Assembly (NCBI RefSeq): GCF_001425045.1
Contig: NZ_LMDJ01000002.1
Location: 62,001 to 126,000 of the forward strand
Direction of reading: 5' to 3'
Origin: Massilia sp. Root351
GTDB taxonomy: Bacteria; Pseudomonadota; Gammaproteobacteria; Burkholderiales; Burkholderiaceae_D
DNA length: 64,000 bases
Under the pieces are notes generated by a model, which saw only the letters and a list, made by a program, of their open reading frames with translations, searched no databases and was not told where the DNA came from. Each line of letters opens with the position of its first letter. Positions within the stretch are counted from its first letter, which is position 1. This document shows, in pieces, positions 7,420 through 16,420 of the stretch. The translations under genes were made by a program, and so were the position numbers.

Positions 7420-9906
7420 ATGCTTTTGAAACCGATCGGTGCGCTGCTGTCGGCAGCACTGCTGATGTCGCTGTCCGCCCGGGCGGAAACGTATAAATGG
7501 GACGCCGTCGCCATGGGCGGGGCCGGCTATGTCACCGGCGTGATTCCGAGTAAATCCGAGCGCGGCGTTGTCTATATGCGCACCGACGTGGGCGGCGCCT
7601 ACCGCTGGGATCCGCAGCGCGAGCGCTGGACCGCGCTGCAGGACTGGATAGGCGAGGAACGCTCCGGCTTGATGGGCGTGGAATCGGTGGCGGTCGATCC
7701 CAGGAATGCCGCCAATGTCTACCTGATGGCCGGCACGGATTACCTCAACGGCGGCAAGAGCGCCATCCTGCGTTCGCGCGACTATGGCCGCAACTTCGAG
7801 GTGCTCGACACCACGCCGCAGTTCAAGGTGCATGGCAACGGCATGGGACGGGGCAACGGCGAGCGGCTGCAAGTCGACCCGGGCGACAGCAACGTGCTGT
7901 ATGCGGGCACCCGCCGCAACGGCCTGTTCAGGAGTAGCGACGCGGGCACGACCTGGAACCGTGTGGCGTCGTTGCCGGTCACCTCCACGCCGAACGACAA
8001 CGGCATCGGCTTCGTGCTGCTGGATCCGGCCAGCGCCGACGGCGGTCCTGCGCAGCGCATCTTCATCGGCGTGTCTCGCCTGGAGCCGAACCGGCCCAAC
8101 CTGTATTTCAGCTATGACGGCGGCGCAAGCTTCGAGCCGGTGGAAGGCGGTCCCGCTGGCTTGATGCCGCAGCGCGCCGTCATCTCACCCGAAGGCAAGC
8201 TGTATATCACTTACGCGAACGGCGCCGGCCCCCATCCCACCGCGCTGGAGGCCATGAACCAGGGCCAGGTGTGGGAATACGACGCGGCAGGCGGCAACTG
8301 GAGCAACATCACGCCGGCCGGCATGACTGGCCCATTCGGCGGCATCAGCATGGATCCGGCCGACCCGCTGCACCTGGTGGTGTCCACCACCAACGTCTGG
8401 TATCCGCAAGGCAGCGGCTATGGCGACCAGATTTACACCTCCAGCGATGCGGGGCGTACCTGGTCCAATGTAATGGCGCGCCCGTTTACCATCGACCCGA
8501 AAGGCGCTGCCTGGATTACGGGCAGCTCCATCCACTGGGCTTCCGACGTGGTGTTCGATCCCTTCGACACCAGGACAGCCTGGGTCGTTTCCGGCAACGG
8601 CGTGTTCCGCACCACCGATATCGACGCGCCGGCCACCACCTGGCATTTCGCCGTGGCAGGCGTGGAGGAGAGCGGCGCGTTCTCGGTGATCAGCCTGCCG
8701 AACGGGCAACTGGCGACCGCGATCGGCGACTACGACGGCTTTATCCATAGCGACCCGTCGCAATACGGCGCGCGCCACAACCCGGCGATGGGCACCACCA
8801 CCAGCCTGGCCGCCAGCGCCGACGGCCGCGTGCTGGCGCGGACCGGCAACCAGCTCTACTACTCCACCGATACCGGCGCCAGCTGGACCAAGGCGTCCGC
8901 CAGCAATGGCAGCGCCGGCCAGCTTGCGCTGTCTGCCGACGGCCAGGTGCTGCTGCACAATCCCGACGGTTCATCCACCACCTACCGCTCCGCCAACTAT
9001 GGCGCCAGCTGGACTACGGTGGCCGGCCTGAACCTGGCCGGCGCGCGCCCCGTCGCGGACACGGTCAACCCGCTCAGGTTCTACGCCTATGACAGCGGCA
9101 CCGGGCGCATGCTGGCGAGCACCGACGGCGGCGCTTCCTTTGCGCCGCAGGGCAGTCCGGGGCTGGGTGGTTCGAAGTTCATCACGGCCACGCCGGGGAT
9201 CGAGGGCGACCTGTGGGTATGCCTGCCCGGCGGGCTGGCGCACACCACCGACGGCGGCGCAACCTTCAGCAAGATCGCCGCCGTCAGCAACTGCGCCACG
9301 GCCGGCGTGGGCAAGGCTGCGCCGGGCGCCGGCTATCCCGCGCTCTACGTGTGGGGTACCGTGGGCGGCACGCGCGGCATGCTGCGTTCCACAGACCGGG
9401 GCGCGACCTGGGTGCGCGTGAACGACGACGCGCACCAGTTTGGCGGAATCGGCGCGGCCCCGGTGATTGCCGGCGATATGAACAATTACGGCGCCGTGTA
9501 CATGAACGCGATGGGGCGCGGCGTGGCCTATGGCGTGGTGGCGGCGGACGGCGACGTCGTGGTCACGCCGACCGACCCGAACAGCGGGCCGCAGCAGCCG
9601 CCCAACAAATGCGAGTACGTGATCACCGCATCCTGGCAGGGCGGTCATATCGCCGATGTGCGCATTACCAACAACCGCTCCGTGTCCGTCAACGGCTGGT
9701 CGGTCAACTGGACCTACAGCGAGAACTCGACGGTGGATTCATGGTGGAACGGCGCCGTCTCGGGCACCTCGCCGAGCTTTACGGCCGCGTCCTCGGAAAG
9801 CTGGAACACCGTCATCGCGCCCGGTGCGACAGCCAGCGTCGGCATGGTCGTCGGCAATTACAACGCTGCGACGGTGCCAACTGTAAGCGGCGACGGCTGC
9901 AACTGA
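7420..9906 (+). CDS. GH74 endo-xyloglucanase with C-terminal CBM2
   Basis: This 828-residue secreted protein has a signal peptide (residues 1-22, ending ARAE). Two tandem seven-bladed propellers typical of GH74 follow, then a linker rich in Pro and Asn, then a family 2 carbohydrate-binding module from about Cys731 to Cys827 with the usual Trp residues. The expected catalytic acids are Asp56 in MRTDVGGAYRW and an Asp of SDVVFDPFD (376-383). GH74 enzymes hydrolyse the beta-1,4-glucan backbone of xyloglucan; CBM2 would hold the enzyme on cellulose in the cell wall. It heads a run of four genes downstream of promoter copy A. A paralogue without CBM2 is at 22985. Confidence 0.95.
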   Translation: MLLKPIGALLSAALLMSLSARAETYKWDAVAMGGAGYVTGVIPSKSERGVVYMRTDVGGAYRWDPQRERWTALQDWIGEERSGLMGVESVAVDPRNAANVYLMAGTDYLNGGKSAILRSRDYGRNFEVLDTTPQFKVHGNGMGRGNGERLQVDPGDSNVLYAGTRRNGLFRSSDAGTTWNRVASLPVTSTPNDNGIGFVLLDPASADGGPAQRIFIGVSRLEPNRPNLYFSYDGGASFEPVEGGPAGLMPQRAVISPEGKLYITYANGAGPHPTALEAMNQGQVWEYDAAGGNWSNITPAGMTGPFGGISMDPADPLHLVVSTTNVWYPQGSGYGDQIYTSSDAGRTWSNVMARPFTIDPKGAAWITGSSIHWASDVVFDPFDTRTAWVVSGNGVFRTTDIDAPATTWHFAVAGVEESGAFSVISLPNGQLATAIGDYDGFIHSDPSQYGARHNPAMGTTTSLAASADGRVLARTGNQLYYSTDTGASWTKASASNGSAGQLALSADGQVLLHNPDGSSTTYRSANYGASWTTVAGLNLAGARPVADTVNPLRFYAYDSGTGRMLASTDGGASFAPQGSPGLGGSKFITATPGIEGDLWVCLPGGLAHTTDGGATFSKIAAVSNCATAGVGKAAPGAGYPALYVWGTVGGTRGMLRSTDRGATWVRVNDDAHQFGGIGAAPVIAGDMNNYGAVYMNAMGRGVAYGVVAADGDVVVTPTDPNSGPQQPPNKCEYVITASWQGGHIADVRITNNRSVSVNGWSVNWTYSENSTVDSWWNGAVSGTSPSFTAASSESWNTVIAPGATASVGMVVGNYNAATVPTVSGDGCN

Positions 9907-9957
9907 TACCGGCCGGAGGCGCTGCTGGCGCTTCCTCACAACACACAAGAGGACACC

Positions 9958-10581
9958 ATGAAAAGCTTGATACCCGGCCTGATGGCCGGCGCCGGCCTGC
10001 TGCTGGCTTCCACGGCCCACGCCGCCGTGATTGACTTCGACGATCTGGACGCGGGCGGGAAACTGGCCAGCCTGTCGAAAAACAATCCGTACGCCGGCTT
10101 GGTGTGGAGCGCCAGCTGGTATCTGGGCGACACCGCCGTGGCGGGTTACGACAACGGCGCGCACTCCGGTACGGAATTCGTTTTGAACGGCTTCGGCACG
10201 AACCATCTCAGCATCAGCAGCGCGACGCCGTTCGCGTTTGCCGGCGCCTGGTTCGCCACGCCGAACACCAATGGCGCCAAGGCCAGCTGGGTCAACATCA
10301 CCGCATACGATAGCGCCAACCAGCTGATCGGCAGCACCGGCAACATCGCCATTTCCTCCACTTACGCAATGGTCGCGGCTAATTTCGGCAACGTCGCGCG
10401 GCTCGACATCGCGCGCGACAAGGGCTGGTTCGTCATGGACGACCTTGCCTTCAGCCGCGCTGCAACGGTGCCCGAACCGGGCAGCATGGCGCTGCTGGGC
10501 CTTGGCGCGGCGGCCATGGGATGGGCCGCGCGGCGCCGCGAGAACGTGGCGGCGCGGCGCGGGGGCGGACCATGCGCCTGA
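9958..10581 (+). CDS. PEP-CTERM sorting-domain protein
   Basis: This 207-residue secreted protein has a signal peptide ending AHA. A domain beginning VIDFDDLDAGG and resembling a jelly-roll or carbohydrate-binding sandwich follows. The C-terminal tripartite anchor is VPEPGSMALLGLG, a hydrophobic stretch and WAARRREN. PEP-CTERM proteins are processed by an exosortase and linked to the outer surface or exopolysaccharide. It sits 51 bp after the GH74 gene and overlaps the GH97 start by 10 bp, so it is co-expressed with the degradative enzymes. It may be a surface glycan-binding protein, which is inference from context. Confidence 0.85.
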   Translation: MKSLIPGLMAGAGLLLASTAHAAVIDFDDLDAGGKLASLSKNNPYAGLVWSASWYLGDTAVAGYDNGAHSGTEFVLNGFGTNHLSISSATPFAFAGAWFATPNTNGAKASWVNITAYDSANQLIGSTGNIAISSTYAMVAANFGNVARLDIARDKGWFVMDDLAFSRAATVPEPGSMALLGLGAAAMGWAARRRENVAARRGGGPCA

Positions 10582-12557
10582 ATAAGGGCATGCTGGCGGC
10601 AAGCGGCGTGGCACTGCGGGGCGTGGCGGCATTCGCTGCGATATTTGTGGCTGGATCGGCTACCGCACCGGCTGCCGCAGCGCCGGTGGGGGCCGCGCCG
10701 GTGGTGGTCACTTCGCCGGACGGCCGCACCGCCATCGCGATCGCGCGCGACGCCGGCCGGTTCTCGGTCTCGCGCGGCGGAGAAGCCGTGATCGCGCCTT
10801 CTCCGCTGGGCCTCGACTTCGACGGCGCTGCGGACCTCGGCCCGCTGGCGCTGGAAAAGCAGGATAGAACAGCGGTCGATCGCACCATCCCCCTGGTGGC
10901 CACCAAGGCTGCCGCCGCACGCGACCACTACAACGGCGCCACCCTGGTGTTCCGCGAAAGCGCACCGGCCGGGCGCCGGCTGCTCATCGACGTGCGCGCC
11001 TACGACGACGGCGTGGCATTCCGCTACCGCATCGCCGATGCCAATCCGGTGCGCCTGCGCGGCGAGCGCACCGCTTTCGTGCCGGCCGGCGATCCCGCCT
11101 GCCTGGTCACGCTGCTGGAGGGCGCGCACGAGCTGCCGTTCGAGCGCAAGCAGATCTCGCAGCTGAGCAACGGCGTCGCCTACGATGTGCCGGTGGTCTG
11201 CGCCACGCCATCGGGCCGGACCTCGTACGCGATTACGCAAGCTTACCTGGACGGCTACACCGGCTCGTCGCTGTGGCGCGAGGGCGACGCCCTGCGGGTG
11301 CGGCTGTCAGCCGTGCCGCAGCGGCCCGCGCCGGCATTCCAGTCAGCGGCCGGGCTGCAGACGGCCTGGCGCGTGGTCATGCTGGGCGACCGGTCCGGCG
11401 ACATGATCGCCTCCAACCTGATCGGCAACCTGAACCCCGCGCCGACGGGCGACTTCAGCTGGGTCAAACCCGGCAAGGCGGCATGGGACTTGTGGTCCGG
11501 GCCGTTGGCCGGCATGAAGCCGGACATGGCGGCCTATCGCCGTTTCATCGATTTCGCCGCCGCATCCGGCTTTCCCTACTACCTGATCGACGCCGGCTGG
11601 GCCAAGGGCTCGGGACCCAACTGCTGGGAGGCGCTGCCCGCCACGGACATCACCCGCGCCGAAGACGGCATCGACATGCCGGCGCTGGCGCGCTACGCGG
11701 CGGAGAAGGGCGTGGGGCTGCTGTTGTGGGCGCACTGGGAACACGTGGCCCCGCGCATGGACGAAGTGTTCGACACCTACGCACGCTGGGGAATCAAGGG
11801 CGTGAAGGTCGACTTCATGAACCGCGACGACCAGGATATGGTCGGCTTCTACCACCGCATTGCGGAAGCCGCCGCCAGGCGCCGCCTGCTGCTCAATCTG
11901 CATGGCGCCTACGTCCCGGCCGGCTTGCAGCGCACCTGGCCCAACTTCATCACGCAGGAAGGCGTGCTGGGCGCCGAGTGGAACAAGATGGATGCCCGCA
12001 TCACGCCGCAGCACAACCTGACGCTGCCGTACACGCGCATGCTGGCCGGTCCGATGGACTACACGCCGGGCGGCTTCCGCAACGCAACGCCGGCCGGCTT
12101 CCAGGTGCGCGAGGTGATGCCGATGACGCAGAGTACCCGTGCCCAGGCGCTGGCGATGTATGTGGTGTACGACAGCCCGCTGCAGATGGTGTCCGACGAT
12201 CCGGAAACGTACCGCGACGCCGCCGGCTTCGATTTCATCCGGCGCGTGCCGACCGCCTGGGACGAGACGCGCTTCCTGGCGGGCGAGCCGGGGCGTGACA
12301 TCGTGCTGGCGCGGCGCCAGGGGAGCACCTGGTACGTCGGCGCGATGACGGCGGCCGGCGACGGCGAGGGGCGCAAAACCGGCAGCGTGCCCTTGCGCTT
12401 CCTGCCTGCCGGGCGTTACCGCGCCACGGTATGGGAGGATGGCGGCACGCCCAACGAGCTGCGGCGCCGCGAACTCGGCGTCACGGCTGGCGACACGCTC
12501 ACGCTGCATCTGGCGCTTGCCGGGGGCGCTGCCGTGGTGCTGGAGCGCCTGCCATGA
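10572..12557 (+). CDS. GH97 glycoside hydrolase (retaining, alpha-galactosidase-like)
   Basis: This 661-residue exported protein has an N-terminal beta-sandwich (about 35-280), a TIM barrel (about 290-560) and a C-terminal sandwich, the GH97 order. Asp414 in GVKVDFMNRDDQ sits where the retaining branch of GH97 (alpha-galactosidase type) has its nucleophile; the inverting SusB branch lacks it. Glu463 in ITQEGVLGAEWN is the probable acid/base. Start ATG 10572 follows GGGGGCGG and gives a sensible signal peptide, MRLNKGMLAASGVAL. An earlier in-frame start at 10521 would lie deep in the previous gene. Its role in xyloglucan breakdown is not obvious because galactose there is beta-linked, so it may serve a second polymer. 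Confidence 0.87.
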   Translation: MRLNKGMLAASGVALRGVAAFAAIFVAGSATAPAAAAPVGAAPVVVTSPDGRTAIAIARDAGRFSVSRGGEAVIAPSPLGLDFDGAADLGPLALEKQDRTAVDRTIPLVATKAAAARDHYNGATLVFRESAPAGRRLLIDVRAYDDGVAFRYRIADANPVRLRGERTAFVPAGDPACLVTLLEGAHELPFERKQISQLSNGVAYDVPVVCATPSGRTSYAITQAYLDGYTGSSLWREGDALRVRLSAVPQRPAPAFQSAAGLQTAWRVVMLGDRSGDMIASNLIGNLNPAPTGDFSWVKPGKAAWDLWSGPLAGMKPDMAAYRRFIDFAAASGFPYYLIDAGWAKGSGPNCWEALPATDITRAEDGIDMPALARYAAEKGVGLLLWAHWEHVAPRMDEVFDTYARWGIKGVKVDFMNRDDQDMVGFYHRIAEAAARRRLLLNLHGAYVPAGLQRTWPNFITQEGVLGAEWNKMDARITPQHNLTLPYTRMLAGPMDYTPGGFRNATPAGFQVREVMPMTQSTRAQALAMYVVYDSPLQMVSDDPETYRDAAGFDFIRRVPTAWDETRFLAGEPGRDIVLARRQGSTWYVGAMTAAGDGEGRKTGSVPLRFLPAGRYRATVWEDGGTPNELRRRELGVTAGDTLTLHLALAGGAAVVLERLP

Positions 12558-13960
12558 CGGCCTTGCATTTCTTCAAGAGCGCCACGGTATCGGGTGCGCT
12601 GCTGGCTGCCGCACTGTCGCTGCCAGCCGGCGATGCGCCGGCACAGGCCTGGTATGCGCCCGAACGGCCCATACAGCGGCTCGAGGGCGAAGACCCTGCG
12701 GCGCGCGTCAAGTGGTGGCGCGGGGCGCGCTTCGGCATGTTCATCCACTGGGGCTTGTATTCCGTTCCCGGCCGTGGCGAATGGGTGCAGTGGAACGAAC
12801 AGATTCCTGTCGGGGAGTATGCCAGGCTGGCCGACCAGTTCAAACCCGGCGACGTGAATTTCGATACCTGGGCCGAAACCGCCAAGGCCGCCGGCATGAA
12901 ATACGTGGTGTTGACGGCGCGTCACCATGACGGTTTCGCCCTGTTCGACGACGGCGCCAACCCGTTCACCAGCGTCAGCACCGGCGCGCGCCGCGATCTG
13001 GTGGCCGACTACGTGAAGGCGGTGCGCAAGGCGGGGCTGGGCGTTGGCCTGTACTACTCGCCGATGGACTGGCGCTTTCCGGGCTATTTTTTCCCCGACC
13101 TGCAGCGCGACAGTGCGGAAGCCATGCGCGAGCAGTATCACCGCCAGGTCGAGAAGCTGATGGCCGGCTACGGCAAGATCGACGTGCTGTGGTTTGACGG
13201 GGGCGAGGCCAACTGGCTGAACTTCGGCGCCGACTGGAAGGATGCCGGCGCCCATCCCAAGTGGGTGGCGCGTCCGCGCGGCCAGCAGTACAAGGGCGGC
13301 TTCAGCTGGCAGCACGACAAGGTGTATTCGACAATACGCCGCCTGCAGCCGCAAGTGCTGATGAACGGACGCGCCGACATGCCGGAGGATTTCGCTTCCC
13401 GTGAGGGCGACGGCGCGCTGGGCGATTTCGACAACCAGCGTCCATGGGAGCTGTGCACCACCATCGCCGGCGCGTGGGGCTACTAGAGCGACGCGCAAGT
13501 AAAGCCGCTCAAGCACTACATCCAGCTGCTGGCCAAGGTGGCGGGGCGCGACGGCAACCTGCTGCTGAACGTCGGCCCGCGCGCCGACGGCCGCATCGAT
13601 CCGCCGCAGGTGCAGCGCCTGCGGGAAATCGGCGCCTGGCTCGGCAAGCATGGCGAGAGCATCTACGAAACCCGCGGCGGCCCGTTCCTGCCGGCGGAAT
13701 ACGGCGCCTCCACGCACCGCGGCAAGACGGTGTATGTGCATGTGCTGAGCTGGCCGAAGGACAAGCTGGCCTTGCCGCCGATTCCGGCGAAGATCGTTGG
13801 CGCCTCGGTTCTGGGAGGCGGCAAGGCGGTGTTGACCCAAACCGGGCGCGGCATCGAGCTGTCTGTGCCGCCTGCGGCGCGCAGCGACATCGACACCGTC
13901 ATCGCCCTCGAGCTGGACTCGCCGGCCGAAGCCATCGTTCCGGTGCGCGTGGCCGACTGA
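12554..13960 (+). pseudogene. GH29 alpha-L-fucosidase interrupted by an in-frame amber codon
   Basis: The start ATG overlaps the GH97 stop (ATGA). Reading gives a signal peptide, FGMFIHWGLYSVPG, TARHHDGFALF and the nucleophile motif VLWFDGG with Asp215, a classical GH29 core. At codon 311 (13484-13486) the frame meets TAG after TTIAGAWGY. The same frame then continues without any shift for 157 codons through KPLKHYIQLL and GNLLLNVGPRADG, both strongly conserved in GH29, to a stop at 13960. One base change therefore separates this from an intact 468-residue enzyme. It is either a very recent nonsense mutation, a sequencing error or a suppressed codon. A 310-residue product would lack the rest of the barrel and the C-terminal sandwich. 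Confidence 0.9.
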
Positions 13961-14022
13961 ATGCTTGCGCACCGGCCGGCGCCTTGCGGCGTCCTGCGGG
14001 TGCGCGGGCGTGGAGGAGCGGC

Positions 14023-16158
14023 TTACTTGGCGTCCTCTTCGATGATGGCGACGTCCCACGGCGCCAGCGTCAGCTTTTCCCCGGCGGCCACGCGGCCGCC
14101 GCCCAACAGGCTGGCGCCGGGCTTGCGCGCATAGTTGAAGCTCACTTCCGCACCGGAGTAGTTGAAATAGTAGTGCACCGCGCGCTGGTAACCGTTGGTG
14201 CCGGTGCGCGTCTTCACGCTGGCCGGCAGCTGCTGGTCCGGTCCCGCCACGCCCAGCTCCTGCAGCGAGGACCGCAGCACCGCCCGCTGCAGCTTGTCCG
14301 ACAGATAAGTGCCCTCATACACCACCTTGCCCGCGCCGAACTGGTTAGACGTGATGGCCGGCCAGCGGCCGAAGAAGGGGTGGTCATACCAGGCCAGCGC
14401 CCTGGCCGTGTCCAGTTCCAGGAACTCGGCCCAGTGCTGCACCTTGTTGTCCGCGCCGGCCTGGAATGGATCGCCCTTCAGGGCCAGCGGCTGCGCCAGG
14501 TTGGAGAATTCCTGGTAGTGGAAGCCCAGCGCTTCCCTCAGCGGTCCCGGCGCCATGGTCCAGCGCACGGCCGCGTTCTCGTTGGCGAAGCCGCTCTTGA
14601 AGGTCATCACCACGTGGCCGCCCTGGCGCACGTATTCGGTGATGCGCCGCAGCAGCGCCTCGTCCGCCACGTACAGCGATGGCACCACCAGCAGCTTGTA
14701 GGAAGAGAAGTCCTGCGTGTCGTCGAACACGAAGTCGGTGCCCACGTTCATGTCGTACAGCTGGCGGTGGATCTGGCGCACCTGCGAGCCGTAGTCCGCC
14801 TTGGTGCCCGAGCCGCCCCATTGGGATTCCTTCGCGAACGGCATGTCGTTGAGGGCGTTGAGCGAATCGCGGCTCCACAGGATGGCCACGTCGTTGCGGA
14901 TCTTCAGGTTCACCAGGCGCGGGCCGATCTTCTGCAGCTCGCGGCCGGTGCGGCTCATTTCGGCGTACGCCCGGTTCGGCTCCAGGTCGTGCGACAGCAC
15001 GCCTTTCCAGTAGGTCTCCTGGTTGGCGTGCACCGAGGCCCAGTGCCAGTATTCGACCATGTTGGCGCCGTTGGCCAGGTGGGTGTAGACGTCCTGGCGG
15101 AACTGGCCGTCGTAGGGCGGATACTGGAACGAGGAGCTCCAGTCGGTGCTCTGCGCATTGGTTTCGGTGACCAGGAAGTTGCCGCGCTTGAGCGAGCGCG
15201 TGAAGTCGGCGTCGAGCGTCTGGCCGGCGCCGCTGTAGTACTCGCGCTGGCCCCAGTGGTAGACGTTCACGGACGGCATGTCCAGTGCGCGCGTGACGGC
15301 CACTTCGTTCACGTCGGCATGCATGGAGCCTGCGAAATCGTGCGTGACGAACTGGCGTGGCGACGCCGATTCGCGTATCAGCTGCGCCTGCCAGCTCAGG
15401 AAGTCGGTCACCCGCATCTGCCCCCAGCGCGACCATTCCAGCTTGTAGCCGGTGCTCTGGGCGCCGTCCGGGCGCGGCAGGTCCACCCAGCTGTGTAGGT
15501 TCTGGCCCCAGTAGTTCAGGAACCAGGCCTTGCTGAGGTTTTCCGGCGTGCCGAATTTTTTCTCGAGATAGTGCTGGAAGCGGATGAACACGTCGTCGTT
15601 GGCGGCGCCGTAGGTGCCGGTTTCATTGTCCACCTGCCAGCCGATGACGTAGGGGTTGTCCTTGTAGCGGGCGGCGATCTTGCGTATCAGGCGTTCGGCG
15701 TAGAAGCGGTAGGCGGCCGAATCGGTGTTCATGTTCTGGCGCATGCCGTAGGTGTTCTGTACGCCGTTGAACTTGCGGGCCAGGATTTCCGGGTTTTGCC
15801 TGGCCATCCAGGCGGGGATCGAGTAGGTCGGCGTGCCCATGATGACCTTGATGCCGGCCTTGCCCATGGCGTCGATCACGCGGTCCATCCACGCGTATTC
15901 GAAGCGGCCGTCCTCCGGTTCCCACAAGCTCCAGGTGGACTCCCCCAGGCGCACCACGTTGAAGCCGGCCGCCTTCATCATCGCCACGTCCTTGTCCAGC
16001 CGCTCGTAGGGCATGTACTCGTGGTAGTAGGCTGCGCCGTACAGGATGGTGGGGAATTCCGGCGGCGCGGCGGTTGCGGTTTGCGCCGCTGCCGGCGCGC
16101 ACGCCGCGGCGGCCAGCGCAAACGACAAGGCGCACGACAGTACTGTTCGTTTCAGCAT
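14023..16158 (-). CDS. GH42 beta-galactosidase (exported)
   Basis: This 711-residue protein has a signal peptide (MLKRTVLSCALSFALAAAAC and on, with a Cys that could be a lipobox). A GH42 TIM barrel begins YGAAYYHEYMP, with acid/base Glu179 in WQVDNETGTYG and nucleophile Glu332 in LVTETNAQ. A trimerisation/glutamine-amidotransferase-like domain and a C-terminal sandwich follow. It would remove beta-linked galactose from side chains. ATG 16158 is chosen because it gives the signal peptide; longer in-frame starts run into the promoter. It has its own leftward promoter (16199-16258) divergent from GH5, and it converges on the broken GH29 gene. Confidence 0.9.
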   Translation of the reverse strand: MLKRTVLSCALSFALAAAACAPAAAQTATAAPPEFPTILYGAAYYHEYMPYERLDKDVAMMKAAGFNVVRLGESTWSLWEPEDGRFEYAWMDRVIDAMGKAGIKVIMGTPTYSIPAWMARQNPEILARKFNGVQNTYGMRQNMNTDSAAYRFYAERLIRKIAARYKDNPYVIGWQVDNETGTYGAANDDVFIRFQHYLEKKFGTPENLSKAWFLNYWGQNLHSWVDLPRPDGAQSTGYKLEWSRWGQMRVTDFLSWQAQLIRESASPRQFVTHDFAGSMHADVNEVAVTRALDMPSVNVYHWGQREYYSGAGQTLDADFTRSLKRGNFLVTETNAQSTDWSSSFQYPPYDGQFRQDVYTHLANGANMVEYWHWASVHANQETYWKGVLSHDLEPNRAYAEMSRTGRELQKIGPRLVNLKIRNDVAILWSRDSLNALNDMPFAKESQWGGSGTKADYGSQVRQIHRQLYDMNVGTDFVFDDTQDFSSYKLLVVPSLYVADEALLRRITEYVRQGGHVVMTFKSGFANENAAVRWTMAPGPLREALGFHYQEFSNLAQPLALKGDPFQAGADNKVQHWAEFLELDTARALAWYDHPFFGRWPAITSNQFGAGKVVYEGTYLSDKLQRAVLRSSLQELGVAGPDQQLPASVKTRTGTNGYQRAVHYYFNYSGAEVSFNYARKPGASLLGGGRVAAGEKLTLAPWDVAIIEEDAK

Positions 16159-16198
16159 TCGATTTCTTTCTGATGGTTGACGTGGTAAGGGGCAGCCT

Positions 16199-16258
16199 AT
16201 TGTGGCCACGCGCGGCGGGTCCGCGCAATTATGAAAATGTCCAGTGCTGCGTATGATT
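16199..16258 (-). promoter_or_regulatory. Paired 22-bp repeat promoter, copy F (GH42)
   Basis: Read on the minus strand, half-site AATC is at 16258-16255 and TTTC at 16236-16233, 22 bp apart. The latter continues ATAATTG. The -35 TTGCGC is at 16228-16223, the spacer is 18 bp, and the -10 CACAAT is at 16204-16199. It lies about 40 bp upstream of the GH42 start. Confidence 0.72.
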
Positions 16259-16281
16259 TGTCGCCGGCCGCGTCTGCGCAA

Positions 16282-16340
16282 TTTCATATTGGCCGTTGAC
16301 GAATTTTGCAATTGCGGCGCATGGGCGCTGCTTCCACAAT
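16282..16340 (+). promoter_or_regulatory. Paired 22-bp repeat promoter, copy D (GH5)
   Basis: Half-sites TTTC at 16282 and TTTT at 16304 are 22 bp apart and the proximal one continues GCAATTG. The -35 TTGCGG is at 16312-16317 and the -10 CACAAT at 16335-16340 after 17 bp. It is back-to-back with the GH42 promoter; only about 23 bp separates the two distal half-sites. Confidence 0.72.
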
Positions 16341-16420
16341 AGTTGCACCGGTAGCTGCCGGGGCCGCAGGAGACGCGGCATCCAACCCGCCGCGCCTAAC
16401 CCCTACCAGAGGTGGAAGAG

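Noticed and set aside
13484..13960. A separate gene made of the GH29 C-terminal piece
   Set aside because: It begins in the middle of a conserved domain, has no ribosome site and is in the same frame as the upstream part, so it is one interrupted gene.
12554..13960. Programmed pyrrolysine-type read-through at TAG
   Set aside because: No hairpin element or pyrrolysine machinery is visible and a single substitution is a simpler explanation.
13444..15498. An open frame of 684 codons covering the broken GH29 tail and GH42 in antisense
   Set aside because: It starts inside the GH29 frame and runs antisense through GH42; composition and lack of domains show it is a shadow.
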